A stretch of DNA of 64,000 nt, taken from the NCBI GenBank assembly GCA_021904315.1, contig CM038913.1, positions 8,803,958 through 8,867,957 on the forward strand, given 5' to 3'. This document shows, in pieces, positions 25,230-35,290 of the stretch (within the stretch, counting starts at the first letter, position 1; every line of letters begins with the position of its first letter). The position numbers were made by a program, and so were the translations under genes. Source of the stretch: Sphagnum magellanicum (Eukaryota; Streptophyta; Sphagnopsida; Sphagnales; Sphagnaceae). The notes beneath the pieces are model-generated. The model did no database searches. It saw only the letters and a program-made list of their open reading frames with translations, and was not told the origin of the DNA.

Positions 25230-25550
25230 ATGCAAGGCAATTTGTTTATCCCCGAATCGTGGATGGAAGTGGCCACATGGGTGGAGGAGATTCAACTTGT
25301 GGCAATGGAGATTACGAAGGGCAAGCCATGTCGAATTGGGTGCACGATTCAACGCGTGAAGCAACATCATGAAGACCATAAACACGAATCATTCTGTTTG
25401 ACCCCAAGTTTGCTTTTGGATATTACTTGTAATCCTAGGCATGAACTAGAGTTGGATTTGTGGGAATCTGAGAAGATTCGCAAAGAAAAGTTACAGGCAA
25501 GAAGGGAAAGGAAGATGGCACGTGTTAAGCCATATGAAAAAAAAATGTAA
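25230..25550 (+). mobile_element. Extra open segment in the gypsy leader (first)
   Basis: An ATG-initiated frame of 106 codons after the 118-bp repeats. The product is unrecognised: WMEVATWVEEIQLVAMEIT near the start and a strongly charged end (SEKIRKEKLQARRERKMARV) that would be helical and basic. Tat/Ogre elements are known to carry an additional ORF before gag, and this could be such a part. Function unknown. Confidence 0.5.
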
Positions 25551-25620
25551 ATAGAAGTTTATAAAGGACAATGAGTGTTCTTGAGTAAACCTATGTTTGT
25601 AAGACCTTGTTGAAGCCTTT

Positions 25621-25626
<6 letters not shown>

Positions 25627-25652
<26 letters not shown>

Positions 25653-25711
25653 ATGTTATGGGTTGTTAAAAGAAATAACAAATATACATATATATATATA
25701 TATATATATAT
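25627..25711. repeat. Paired (TA)n tracts in the gypsy leader
   Basis: Two TA runs (25627-25652 and 25687-25711) separated by 34 bases, located between the two extra open segments. Confidence 0.85.
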
Positions 25712-25749
25712 GCTTTATTTCTAGGATTAGTGTTTTAGTGAAAACATTA

Positions 25750-26271
25750 ATGTCAACGTTAGGAGAGGCTTTTGACTCCCCTGGTACACAGTTTCCCGAA
25801 GATAGGCAACAAACCCCATCACTGACATTAGGAGTTGCTAGGCCTAGGCCACTTGTTGAAAGACCTTTGGAAGAGCCTGGGACTGTAGGTGAACCAAATG
25901 TGGTAGTATCACAACTACGTAGACGACGGGAGGAATCTGGACCTCAACCTGACTCGGAACCTCCAAGGCAACGCCAAAGGACAATCACACAAGAACAACA
26001 TTTACTCATCTGGCTTAGGAAGAGGGATGCGACTCCAGATTATGCCAGAACCAATAACCTGCATGTCATGTGGAGTGGAGGTGTCATTGATACTCGTGAT
26101 GGCCATGATATTGTAAATGTTGTCTTTCAATCCAGGCATTTAAATAGGATAATGGCAGGATTGGAAATGTCTGGTCCGTTTAGAGATTTACACCGAGAAG
26201 ATAGGGAGGAGTTTGTCATGAGTGCAATTCAGGCCCTTGGGAGTTTCCTTATTCACAAGGAAAGGTTGTAA
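25750..26271 (+). mobile_element. Extra open segment in the gypsy leader (second)
   Basis: An ATG-initiated frame of 173 codons. The first half is disordered and proline/arginine-rich ([20 protein letters not shown]). The second half looks folded ([33 protein letters not shown]). No domain is recognised. It precedes gag directly, so it may be a gag N-terminal part or the separate ORF known in Tat/Ogre relatives. Confidence 0.55.
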
Positions 26272-26359
26272 AAGCTAAGTGATAGTTGGTTCAAGAAATT
26301 AATTAATTTGGTGTGTGTGTGTGTTTTTTTTTTTTTTTTGGAGACAATATAAGAACCAA

Positions 26360-27300
26360 TATGGTTATTCCAGTTTTTAGGGGGAGTAAGGGTGAAGACC
26401 CTAAAGTGTTTTTAAGGGAATATAAACGGGCTTGTATTGGTACGGGGCTTAGGGCAGCTACGGAATGGCTTAATTTTCTTCCTGAATTCTTAGAAGGTAC
26501 GACATCACTTTGGTTTGAACGGCAGACAGAAGAGTTGAAGGGATCATGGGTTGACATAACTAAGGCTCTAGTGAAGGAGTTTTCTGTGAAGAATGTCTAC
26601 CAAAACCTAATACTTGAACTGAGTCAACTAAAGCAGGGGGCTTTAGAGTCAGTAAAAGAGTATAAGGAGAGGACAATGACATTGCAAAATAAACTCCAAG
26701 GGTGTCTTAGGGCCCAAGGTCATGAAGGAACTGATCCAATTTTTGCGGGAGTCAATGCATTAGTACTAGAGCATTTCACCATTGGTTTGTTGTCAGAATT
26801 ACGACAACAAGTGAGATACGAACAAGCAACGACGTTCGATGAAGCAGCCGAGGTGGCCGAAAAAAAGGAGGTGAGCATGGAGGAAGTTCCACGACCAACT
26901 GCGCAATCCATGGTGAAAGTAGTTCAATTCTCGACTTAACCAGAGCTACGGAAGCATCCAGAAGTGAGCTCCCGCATGGAGTCGGCTATGGAGCAAATGA
27001 TTAATCAAATGAACCAGCTAAGCCTCCATCTACTTCAGCCAAGGACTAGTAAGAGCAGAAACGTGGAGAGGGACCTGTCAACAATTCAATGTTACAAATG
27101 TCGGGAGATGGGACATTATTCAAGAGAATGTCCAAACTCGCCAGCCTTGGCTACTAGAGAGAATGCGAGTTCTTCCACTCGAAGGTTTTCTGCAGAGGAG
27201 AAGGGCAAAGCTCAAGTGCATTTAATTGAGCCGATAAGTGAGGGGCGAGAAAAGGCTTTGATGGGTTTGGAGAAGAGCCTCCAAATCCCTGAGGATGTGG
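26360..27300 (+). mobile_element. Gag and zinc-knuckle region of the gypsy element
   Basis: Translation shows a retrotransposon gag domain (VFLREYKRACIGTGL, WLNFLPEFLEG, SLWFERQ, ALVKEFSV) and, near 27.1 kb, a CCHC knuckle CYKCREMGHYSREC, which would bind RNA in the capsid. The standard order of capsid then nucleocapsid is kept. Confidence 0.88.
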
Positions 27301-27619
27301 TGGATGTCATGGCCCAAACTAAACGACCGGTGGAAGATACTACTCATCCTGACACAAGCGTCAAGAGGTTCAAGGAGATGGCGAGAGCCCAAAAGAAAAG
27401 AAAAAGAGTCGAAGGCGGAGGTTTGGTTTCCAAGACTTCCCAATTTCTAGAGATTCTGGCCCTTATTCAGTGGTGAAAGATGTGGGATCACAGAAAGCAG
27501 ACATCACCATTGGACAATTGGTGGCAATGGTGCCGTCGGCTCGAAGGGAGTTGAGAAAAGGGTTGTCAACACCCAAAGTCCCAAAGGTGCCCACACCATT
27601 GAATGCCATAGCAGCTGAG

Positions 27620-27960
27620 CGCAAATGTGATCCAATCATTGATGTGCAATGTAATGGATCAATGTTGCGTGGAGTGTTGGTGGATGGAGGGGCAGGAGTC
27701 AATGTGATGACAATTCCGGCAATGAGGTACTTAGGCTTGAAAATTGATAGGCCAACCTCAGTAACCTTAAAAATGGCTAACAAACGAGTTGTTAAGCCAG
27801 AAGGAGTCATTAGCAATGTTGTGATCACTGTAATGAAGGTTTCTACCATTGTGGATTTCCATGTGGTATTGGAAGAAGATGGGGCTTATCCAATGATATT
27901 AGGTAGGCCTTGGTTGACAAAGTCGCATGCAAGGAACTATTGGGGCGAAGGATACATGAC
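27620..27960 (+). mobile_element. Protease region of the gypsy element
   Basis: Translation contains RGVLVDGGAGVNVM (active-site D-G-GA, where many relatives have D-S/T-GA) and, later, AYPMILGRPWL, the ILGRPWL motif of retropepsins of this family. It would cut the polyprotein. Confidence 0.85.
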
Positions 27961-28329
27961 CATCGGAGTTCATCCTAACCGACAGAAGGTTCCATTTGCC
28001 AGTTTTGTGAAAAACTCTGGAGGGACGAGTGAATATGAGGATGAATCAGAAACAGACCAAAGCTCTAGCTCTGAAGGGATTTACACGGATGATTCTAGTG
28101 ATGAGGAAGTAGGGTTATATGCTTTGGAGACAATCCCCAAGGTTGGAGCTTTGTCGGATCAAAGGGTTCAAGGGGATGATAACCAATCAACTCCATGCAT
28201 GTTTACAGGAGGAGAAGTCGAGGAGCGGCTAAGCAAGATTCAACTAGGACCAGACCTTCAACCGGAAGAGAGAAAGCAATATGAGGATTTACTACGTAAG
28301 TATATCCATCTTTTTGCTTTTAGCTACAA

Positions 28330-29000
28330 GGACCTGAGGGAGGTCACCATGGAACAACACAAAATTGAACTGTTGCCAAATGCTAAACCGATCAGGGCCA
28401 AGCAAGGGAGGTGGAACCCAAGATACACGGCCATGGTGAAGGAAGAGCTTGACAAGTTGTTGGAGGCGGGGTTCATTAGGCCTGTGGAGACAACTGAGTG
28501 GGTTTCTCCTGTGGTATTAGCATTAAAGAAGAATGGCAAGCTAAGGGTATGTGTCAACTACAAAGCTTTAAACAAAGTAACTAAGAAAGATCGATACCCT
28601 TTGCCATTTTGTGAAGAAATTTTGGAAGAAGTAGCGGGGCACGAGATGTACACATTTGGAGATGGGTACAGGGGCTACCACCAGGTGAAAATTGCTCCAG
28701 AAGATCAATTGAAGACCACATTCACCACGCCTTGGGGAACATTTTGTTACACAGTAATGCCCTTTGGCTTGTGCAATGCTCCAGGGACATTTCAACGTTT
28801 AATGAACAAGGTCTTTGATCCATTCTTGGGCCTTTTCCTACGGGTTTTCATTGACGACTTTGGAGTTTATAGTGATAGAGCTTCTCACCTTGCCAAACTT
28901 GAATTAGTTTTTCAACGCTTAGATAGTTCGGGAGTGACTTTAAGCCCTGAGAAAACCACAATTGGTTTTTCGGAGGGGAGGATGGTAGGACACATTGTGT
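28330..29000 (+). mobile_element. Reverse transcriptase region of the gypsy element
   Basis: Translation shows EAGFIRPVETTEWVSPVVL, LRVCVNYKALNKVTKKDRYP, YHQVKIAPEDQLKTTF, VMPFGLCNAPGTFQRLM and the catalytic FIDD box (RVFIDDFGVYS), followed by the VGHIVSKDGV palm/thumb motif. These are all the standard blocks in order. Confidence 0.93.
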
Positions 29001-29229
29001 CAAAAGATGGGGTAGCCACAGATCCTGAGAAGCTTGATAGGATTTCAAAGCTTCCCTTTCCCACCACAAAGAAAGCCCTTTGAGGTTTTTTGGGGATGGT
29101 GGGATATTATTGCAGGTTCATACACATGTTTGCAACAAAAACACGTCCTTTAACGCGATTCTTGCGTGAAGATGCACCTGCACCAACGGAGGACGAGGTG
29201 TCAAGACGGGCATTCGAACAACTAAAGTC

Positions 29230-29650
29230 AGCTCTTCAAGTTGCGCCAATCCTTCGGACTCCAGATTGGAGCAAACCATTCTTAGTATATTGTGATGCAT
29301 CTAGAGAAGCGGTGGGCAGCACCCTATCACAATTGGACGAAAATGGGCATGACCATCCCATTCATTTTGCTAGCAGACAATTAACTTCAACAGAGAAGAA
29401 TTATACTGCGACCGAACAGGAAGGTCTTGTAGTTATTTTCTCTCTTAAGAAGTTTCGCCATTACTTGTTGGGATACAAGGCCAAAATTGTGACAGATCAC
29501 AAGGCTTTAACCTACTTGGTCAACAAGCCTAATCCAAGTGGTCGACTTGCGCGATGGTTACTCTTGATGGAGGAATTTGACATTGACATTGTCCATCGTC
29601 CAGGGAGGCGGCATGGTAATGTTGATGGCCTTACAAGAGCATACGAAGGA
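29230..29650 (+). mobile_element. RNase H region of the gypsy element
   Basis: Translation shows LVYCDASREAVGSTLSQ (first catalytic Asp), NYTATEQEGLVVIFSLKKFR (catalytic Glu), VTDHKALTYL (Asp) and HRPGRRHGNVDGLTR near the end, as in Ty3/gypsy RNase H. Confidence 0.9.
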
Positions 29651-29929
29651 GTGGGTGATGTTTCAGAGGATGACGACTTTCCGGATGCTACAATCATGTC
29701 CATTAATGCGGAAGAAGCACCTGAAGAATATCGGGAGATCATTCAATATTTAGATGGCATGAGGTTTCCAGATGGAGCCACAAAGGCAGTACGAACAAGA
29801 ATTGCGCACAAGAGTCGAAATTACTCGATGGTAGGCAATCAGCTTTATTTCCAAGGAAGGGATGGTGTTTTATGACGAGCCATTGGAAGGCGTGACACCT
29901 CACGTCTTTTGTATGAGTTTCATGATGGG

Positions 29930-30980
29930 TTTTGTGGAGGCCACTTTGCAGGACGAATCACTACAGAAAAGATTTTGCAAGCAGGTTACTATTGGCCCAC
30001 CCTCTTCAAGGATGCCCATGATTATTGCAAGAGTTGTGATGTGTGCCAAGCTTATGCACAAAGGTCTACTGTAAGTGGCCCTTTACACCCCATACCCCCT
30101 TTAGGACCTTTTGAAAAATGGGGAATTGATTTAATGGGCCCATTACCAATGACTAGAAGAGGGCATCGATTCATTATAGTTGCCATAGCCTACCTCACAA
30201 AGTTTGCAGAAGTACGTGCCTTGAAATCCTCAGTGAAACAAGAAGTAGCACGATTTTTGTATGAACGAGTTTTTACTCGATTTGGGGCACCACTTGAAAT
30301 TGTTTCTGATAATGGTCCCCAGTTTTTGAGTGAGGTTGTGGAAAACCTGTTAGCACGCCTTGCAGTGAAACATAGGTTTACCACTATGTATAAGCCTAGC
30401 ACTAATGGCCTAGTTGAAAGGACCAATAGGACATTGTCTTCCATGTTGGCAAAAGAGGTCGAGGTTCATGTGAACATTTGTGATTGGGATCTCAAGATCC
30501 ACCATGTTGTGTGGGTTTACAACACCACATACAAAACTGCCACAGGGTATTCACCTTTTCGTTTAGCTTATGGGATGGAAGCGCTTTTACCCATTGAGCT
30601 GGAAGTTATGACTTTGCGCACTGCCACAACGATGAGGCTTCCTTTGGATGAATCCCAACGCCATCGATTATTGCAACTTAACGAGTTGGACGAATTGCAA
30701 TTGAGAGCCTACCAATCCATTGAAGTTGCACAAGCTCAACAAAAGAAGGCTTTTGACAAGAAGGTGAAGAAAAGGGAGTTCAAGGAAGGTGACCTTGTCA
30801 TGATGTTTGACGCTCGACATCATCGCAGGGCTTACAAGAAATTGTTACCCAAGTGGTTTGGACCTTTTGTTATTAATAAGGTGTTTGCTGATAATGGGTC
30901 TTATGAGCTTGGAAATGTTGATGGCTCACCATATCCAGATCGCGTTAATCATGACAAATTGAAGAAGGTTTTGGATATGT
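29930..30980 (+). mobile_element. Integrase region of the gypsy element
   Basis: Translation shows an HHCC zinc domain (TTEKILQAGYYWPTL, then CKSCDVCQAYAQRS), a DDE core with GIDLMGPLPM, VSDNGPQFLSE and TNGLVERTNRTL, and a C-terminal PKWFGPFVINKVF/GSYEL module typical of gypsy integrases. No chromodomain follows; the frame ends shortly before the 3' LTR. Confidence 0.92.
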
Positions 30981-31004
30981 GATTCCGAGGACGGAATCCA
31001 TAAT

Positions 31005-31018
31005 GAGTTTGGGAGTGA
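31005..31018 (+). other. Polypurine-like tract before the 3' LTR
   Basis: GAGTTTGGGAGTGA abuts the 3' LTR. It is purine-rich but interrupted by T, so its role as second-strand primer site is inferred only from position. Confidence 0.45.
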
Positions 31019-31929
31019 TGTAACTTCATGTGTAACTCGATTACACAATTACTTAGGGGTAAGATGGGTGTAAGTAACTTCATGTGTAATTTGATTACAC
31101 AATTACTTAGGTAATTGTTTTATGGGGTAAGATGGATGTAGGATTCCATAATGCATTTAATTATGTCATGTGCACCATGTGATGTTGTTTCTTGTGATTA
31201 ATTGTGGAATCACATGGGGAACCATGTGATGTTGTTTTTTTGTGATTAATTATGGAATCACATGGGGAAACCATGTGATGTTGTTTGTTTGTGATTAATT
31301 GTGGAGTCACATGGGGAACCATGTGATGTTGTTTGCTTGTGATTAATTGTGGAATCACATGGGGAAACCATGTGATGTTGTTTTCTTGTGATTAATTGTG
31401 GAATCACATGGGAAACCATGTGATGTTGTTCCTTGTGATTAATTGTGGAATCACATGGGAAACCATGTGATGTTGTTTTCTTGTGATTAATTGTGGAATC
31501 ACATGGGAAACCATGTGATGTTGTTCCTTGTGATTAATTGTGGAATCACATGGGGAACCATGTGATTTTGTTTTCTTTTGATTATTTGAGGAACCATGTG
31601 GTGGATATGTTTTAGGAAGTTTCTTGAGTTGTTTCCTTTTGGTTAGTATATAAGGAGGTGTTTGTGACCTTGAGAAACACCTTCATTTTTGTACAAAGTT
31701 ATGATATGAATACCAAGTTTGTAAGGATTAAAGTTTTGGATTTTGGAAAAAGCTTTTGGTTTTTGAATAGTTTTGGGTATGGTTTGTGTGTAGTTCATGA
31801 AAGGATGATGGTGAAGCTTGCATAATCAAAAGTAAGGTGGGATGATAGTTTTACAACCCAAAAACATAGACTTCATAACTATGTAGTAATTATACATAGT
31901 TTCGGTCCTAAACCCGTTCGTGTAGTACA
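31019..31929 (+). repeat. 3' LTR (911 bp) with an expanded hairpin repeat
   Basis: Identical in layout to the 5' LTR and about 0.5% diverged, but 336 bases longer. The extra length equals seven additional units of an about 48-bp tandem repeat (see 31180-31565). Confidence 0.92.
31180..31565 (+). repeat. 48-bp tandem repeat, 8 units, each with a palindromic hairpin
   Basis: Eight units of 46-49 bases carry GATTAATTGTGGAATCACAT followed by GGG(G)AAACCATGTGATGTTG. Each unit contains ATCACATGG, a short loop of GGAA or GAAA, then CCATGTGAT, a perfect 9-bp stem. The 5' LTR has a single unit. Confidence 0.93.
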
Positions 31930-31933
31930 GGAA

Positions 31934-32821
31934 CACCCATGAGATATCCAAATTTTCTTAGAAAACCTTTGATGGAAGAATGGCCACCCTACATTATCTG
32001 GACTTAAGTTCACTTTTGGTGGAGAATACATACATTAAGGGAATTTAGTGGACCATTATGCATAGAATTCCCAAATCAAAGGATAATTTTTAAAAAAATC
32101 ATTATGTACATTCATAATTTATCTTTATATCTATGTCCATAATTGGAATCTATATATCCATATATTCCAACTTTATAAGACCTTGACAAATCCATATCTT
32201 AACCTGAATAGGGTCTAATTCCTCTCATCAAAAAAAGGAAAAAAAGTTCAAACTTGTGCTTGTATGACGATTCCTCACAAAGTAGTAGAGAGCGACATAT
32301 AAATCTAGTCTTAAAATTGCTTTTTCAAAATTTCAAAAAAGTGCAAAGCAAACAAACCATTTGCACTGGGACCTTCTCAGCCGCCCTTGTCCCTCGCCAT
32401 CCCAACTGACAGTTCAACTATTAAGGTGCATCCTCAAATGTGTTCTGTTGAGTACTCCACTGTGGGTCGTACATTGTTGTTTTGTATTGAAAATGTTGCC
32501 CACATATCCGAACACCAACAGTTTTAGAGCAATAAAAGCTTATATTTATCTACAACAATGATATGCGTGTGACTTAGCATGGGATGCTTCAAAATTACTC
32601 CTATTATTCACCAAAAACAAAAGAAAAGAAAGAGTTGTCGGCAGAACAATGTCTTTTACATGGAATAAAGAAAAAGCTTTCAGTACTTGGCCACTCATTC
32701 TGGGCTTGTAGCTATTTGCAAGAATCAATTGTCACAAATGATGTATTGGCACAATGAAGAAGGAAATGAAGATGGCCCAAAATTGCTTCAAAGTGTTGAG
32801 TTTGTTTGCCATCTCCATAGA
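31934..32821. other. Non-coding stretch, no gene seen
   Basis: Flanking DNA of the gypsy insertion. No frame with coding character. Confidence 0.5.
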
Positions 32822-33045
32822 TGAGGGCCAGAGTGAACCAATAGCCATCAGCACACCATGACGGATGAACGAACAATGGTTCAACATGATGAGGGCTAAA
32901 GTGAACCAAAGCCACAAGCACACCATGACGGATGAAAGACGGGTCAACAGGATGACGACCAGAGTGAACCAATAGCCACCAGCAGAGCATGATGGATGAA
33001 CGATGGGTTGACAGGATGAGTTGAAACAAACCAATGAGCACCAGC
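32822..33045. repeat. Tandem repeat of 62-68 bp, about 3.3 units
   Basis: The word GTGAACCAATAGCCA..AGCACACCATG (with spacer differences) starts near 32833, 32901 and 32964, with a decayed fourth at 33026. Each unit has GGATGAACGA and a CAACA/GACAGGATGA part. It runs straight into family A-like DNA. Confidence 0.75.
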
Positions 33046-33350
33046 ATTAGTCCTTTGAAACCAGTGAGAACTGAACTGGAACCAGATTTGATTTTCAGAA
33101 CTGGCACTGGAACTGGGGTTCCTGGTTTGATTTATGTGTGGCACAACTACAGGAACCAAAACCCAAATACATGTCTTTGAAAAATAAATGTGACTAGAAC
33201 CAGGGTTAACCAGCAGTGAGCTGCTAGTTGCAGCCTGAGTTAGTTAAAACAAGATTGGACCTGGGTCTGATTTTTTGAACCAAAACCAAAATAAAAAAAC
33301 TATAATTTCCTTTTTGAGGACCCTGAACTGGAACCCAGTTCCATGTATGC
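33046..33350. mobile_element. Family A-like fragment, copy 4
   Basis: Rich in GAACTGG/GGAACC words (for example GAACTGGAACCAGATTTG and GGCACTGGAACTGGGGTT) like the other family A copies. No terminal repeats are visible, so it is a fragment. Confidence 0.4.
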
Positions 33351-34959
33351 TTAAAAACAAAAGAAATAAAACATAGACAATTCTAAGTCAAAACCCTGCA
33401 AAACTTTATTTATAAACACACTGCTGATTCGGAAAATGTACAAAGGTATTAGAATAAATAAATAAATAAATAATAAAATTCCTAGTTGTTTCTTGGAACT
33501 GAAACCTGGATTTACAAATTTATAAAAGCATTGTGGTCTCACATTGAGGGAAACATTTTACTATATATTCCCAATATGGCATAATAATATGTGCACTGTC
33601 ACCTTACATGTTGCTCTTTATTCATTCATCCATTTATATGGATGAGTCTCAAAAGTTGAGATGATAAATTTATATACTAGAATTCTTGTCATCATTTCCT
33701 CTTCCAGTAAGGGACAAGAAGGCAAGGGAACTGAAGAACAACACTGAAGAAGTAGGGGTCGGAAGAAGATACTGACATGAGTTGCATGGGCTTGAGTGTA
33801 GGCTACCTAGTCTGTCCCACCCTTGAAAAATGTGTCTTGGTTTTCTTCTTTTTCTTCTCCTTTATGCCTGTTTTAATTGTTTTTGGACTTGTGTTTGGGA
33901 ACTTATACTTCAACTTGGTGCTCAATTTATAAGGGATAATGATTAATGCAACCGATGAAAATTGGAAATTATTAGTTCTTTCATCCGAAATTATTACTCA
34001 AAGGCATATAAGGTGCATATGGAACACACTCAACTCTGGAAAATAGTAGCCTAATTAGTACTTGTGTTGTGTACTTGAGTGACTGATGTGTTTTCTACCA
34101 AATGTTATGTTCGCACCTCTCCTATGCCATTTATATAGTCCAAATTCAAATGAAATCACTTCAGAAATAAGAAATTGCCACCATGGAGTTGTAAGACCAA
34201 ATTTTTGTCAGGCACTTTGGTTGACTAAATGAGCTCACCCCATTTATCAAAGATGGCCAAAAAAAAAAGACTTTAGAACTTTGCTTGCCAAAGTGTGAAG
34301 TTCTCAGGGTTTCTTCAATTTAGTTAATACAATTTTGCTTTGTAGTAGAAGGGCAATGCCCTATGGGCTCACAACATATATGACCCAAAAAAAGATTTGG
34401 TTGTCAAAAATTAAGTTAGTCAAATTAGATGTTTTGTTTCAAGCTTAAATATCTCTCCAATTTGTAAATCATCTTGTATAGCTAAGTTAATTTTGTGTTT
34501 CTTGGTCATGAAGGGATAAGGTTTTTGCATTTAATTTCATGTTTTTTTTTTTCCCCCCATTGTGTTTGGTTGGTGGTCACCTGGATTGGGTGGGTAGGAT
34601 CTCATGGAGTGCATAATATTTTAAAATTGTGAACTTACTCATTCCTTGTAACTTATTGCTCACCAAACTTGACTTTTGAAATATATGGTCATGTCCGATT
34701 TTGCTTCGGGTGTAAAGAATCACAAGACTTTTGGGCTGCCTGAATTCAAGGGACTCTTTAGCTTCATATACACTTTTGAGAACTGAAAAAGAAGCTTCAA
34801 AACAACCATACAAAAACCGTTGAATCTATTTTTGTTAGGTTAATTTTTTTCTAATTAGAACTCTAGTAGAAACTCAACAACTCAGCAATGCTATAGTCAC
34901 TTTGATACTCATAATCAAATCTAAGTGTCCAAAGTCCAAAGATTTCATAGCCAGTTTGT
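33351..34959. other. Non-coding stretch, no gene seen
   Basis: AT-rich. An (AATA)n patch lies near 33453-33470. No coding frame or shared repeat was recognised. Confidence 0.5.
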
Positions 34960-35290
34960 GGGGGGTATTTCGGTGATGTGGCATCTCCACATTTGTTCAG
35001 AGCTGGTGGGTTACAAGTTGTATCCGCCCAGTACTGGGTTGGCCAGACGGGTAAAGTGCGGCCACGGCGATAGCAATTACAGACTTAAATCCAGCCATTG
35101 GTGTACTCATGAGCACATGAAATCCCGCCTATCCACTATGTCATTCTGTCCAGTAACATCTTATGGCTCACCAGTTATGTCCTGTAACAGGGCTCGAGTA
35201 AGCAGGCCAGTTACAGGAAAAAGTCTTGTCTCTCACATGGCAAGACTTTTTTCCATAATCAGGCTGCTCGAGCTGGTTGTGTAGTCCATA
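34960..35290. mobile_element. Family B repeat, copy 1, with a foldback end
   Basis: GTAAC/GGTTAC-rich DNA related to the 38 kb and 41 kb copies. Its end holds an inverted repeat: 35192-35228 (starts GCTCGAGTAAGCAGG) pairs with 35241-35273 (ends GGCTGCTCGAGC), with a 12-base loop and one 4-base gap. The word CAAGACTTTTT(T)CC recurs at 41.2 kb. Probably a MITE-like or foldback element; type unknown. Confidence 0.5.

Larger units (their letters stand above)
24232..31929 (+). mobile_element. Young Ty3/gypsy LTR retrotransposon, Tat/Ogre-like
   Basis: A 7.7-kb element with two TG...CA LTRs, a GGAA duplication at both outer edges (24228-24231 and 31930-31933), a tRNA-Glu-type primer site, and gag, zinc knuckle, protease, reverse transcriptase, RNase H and integrase in Ty3/gypsy order. 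The LTRs differ at about 3 of 575 shared bases by my count, so insertion is recent, of the order of a million years or less to a few million at usual plant rates. It carries two extra open segments between the leader and gag, and no chromodomain is visible after integrase. Both traits point to the non-chromovirus Tat/Ogre side of the family, though that is inference. The coding part is interrupted in a few places (about three or four), so it is probably not able to move by itself. Confidence 0.93.

Noticed and set aside
31180-31565. Regular 48-bp array that could be mistaken for a CRISPR array
   Set aside because: There are no unique spacers; the whole unit repeats, it lies inside an LTR, and the genome is a plant.
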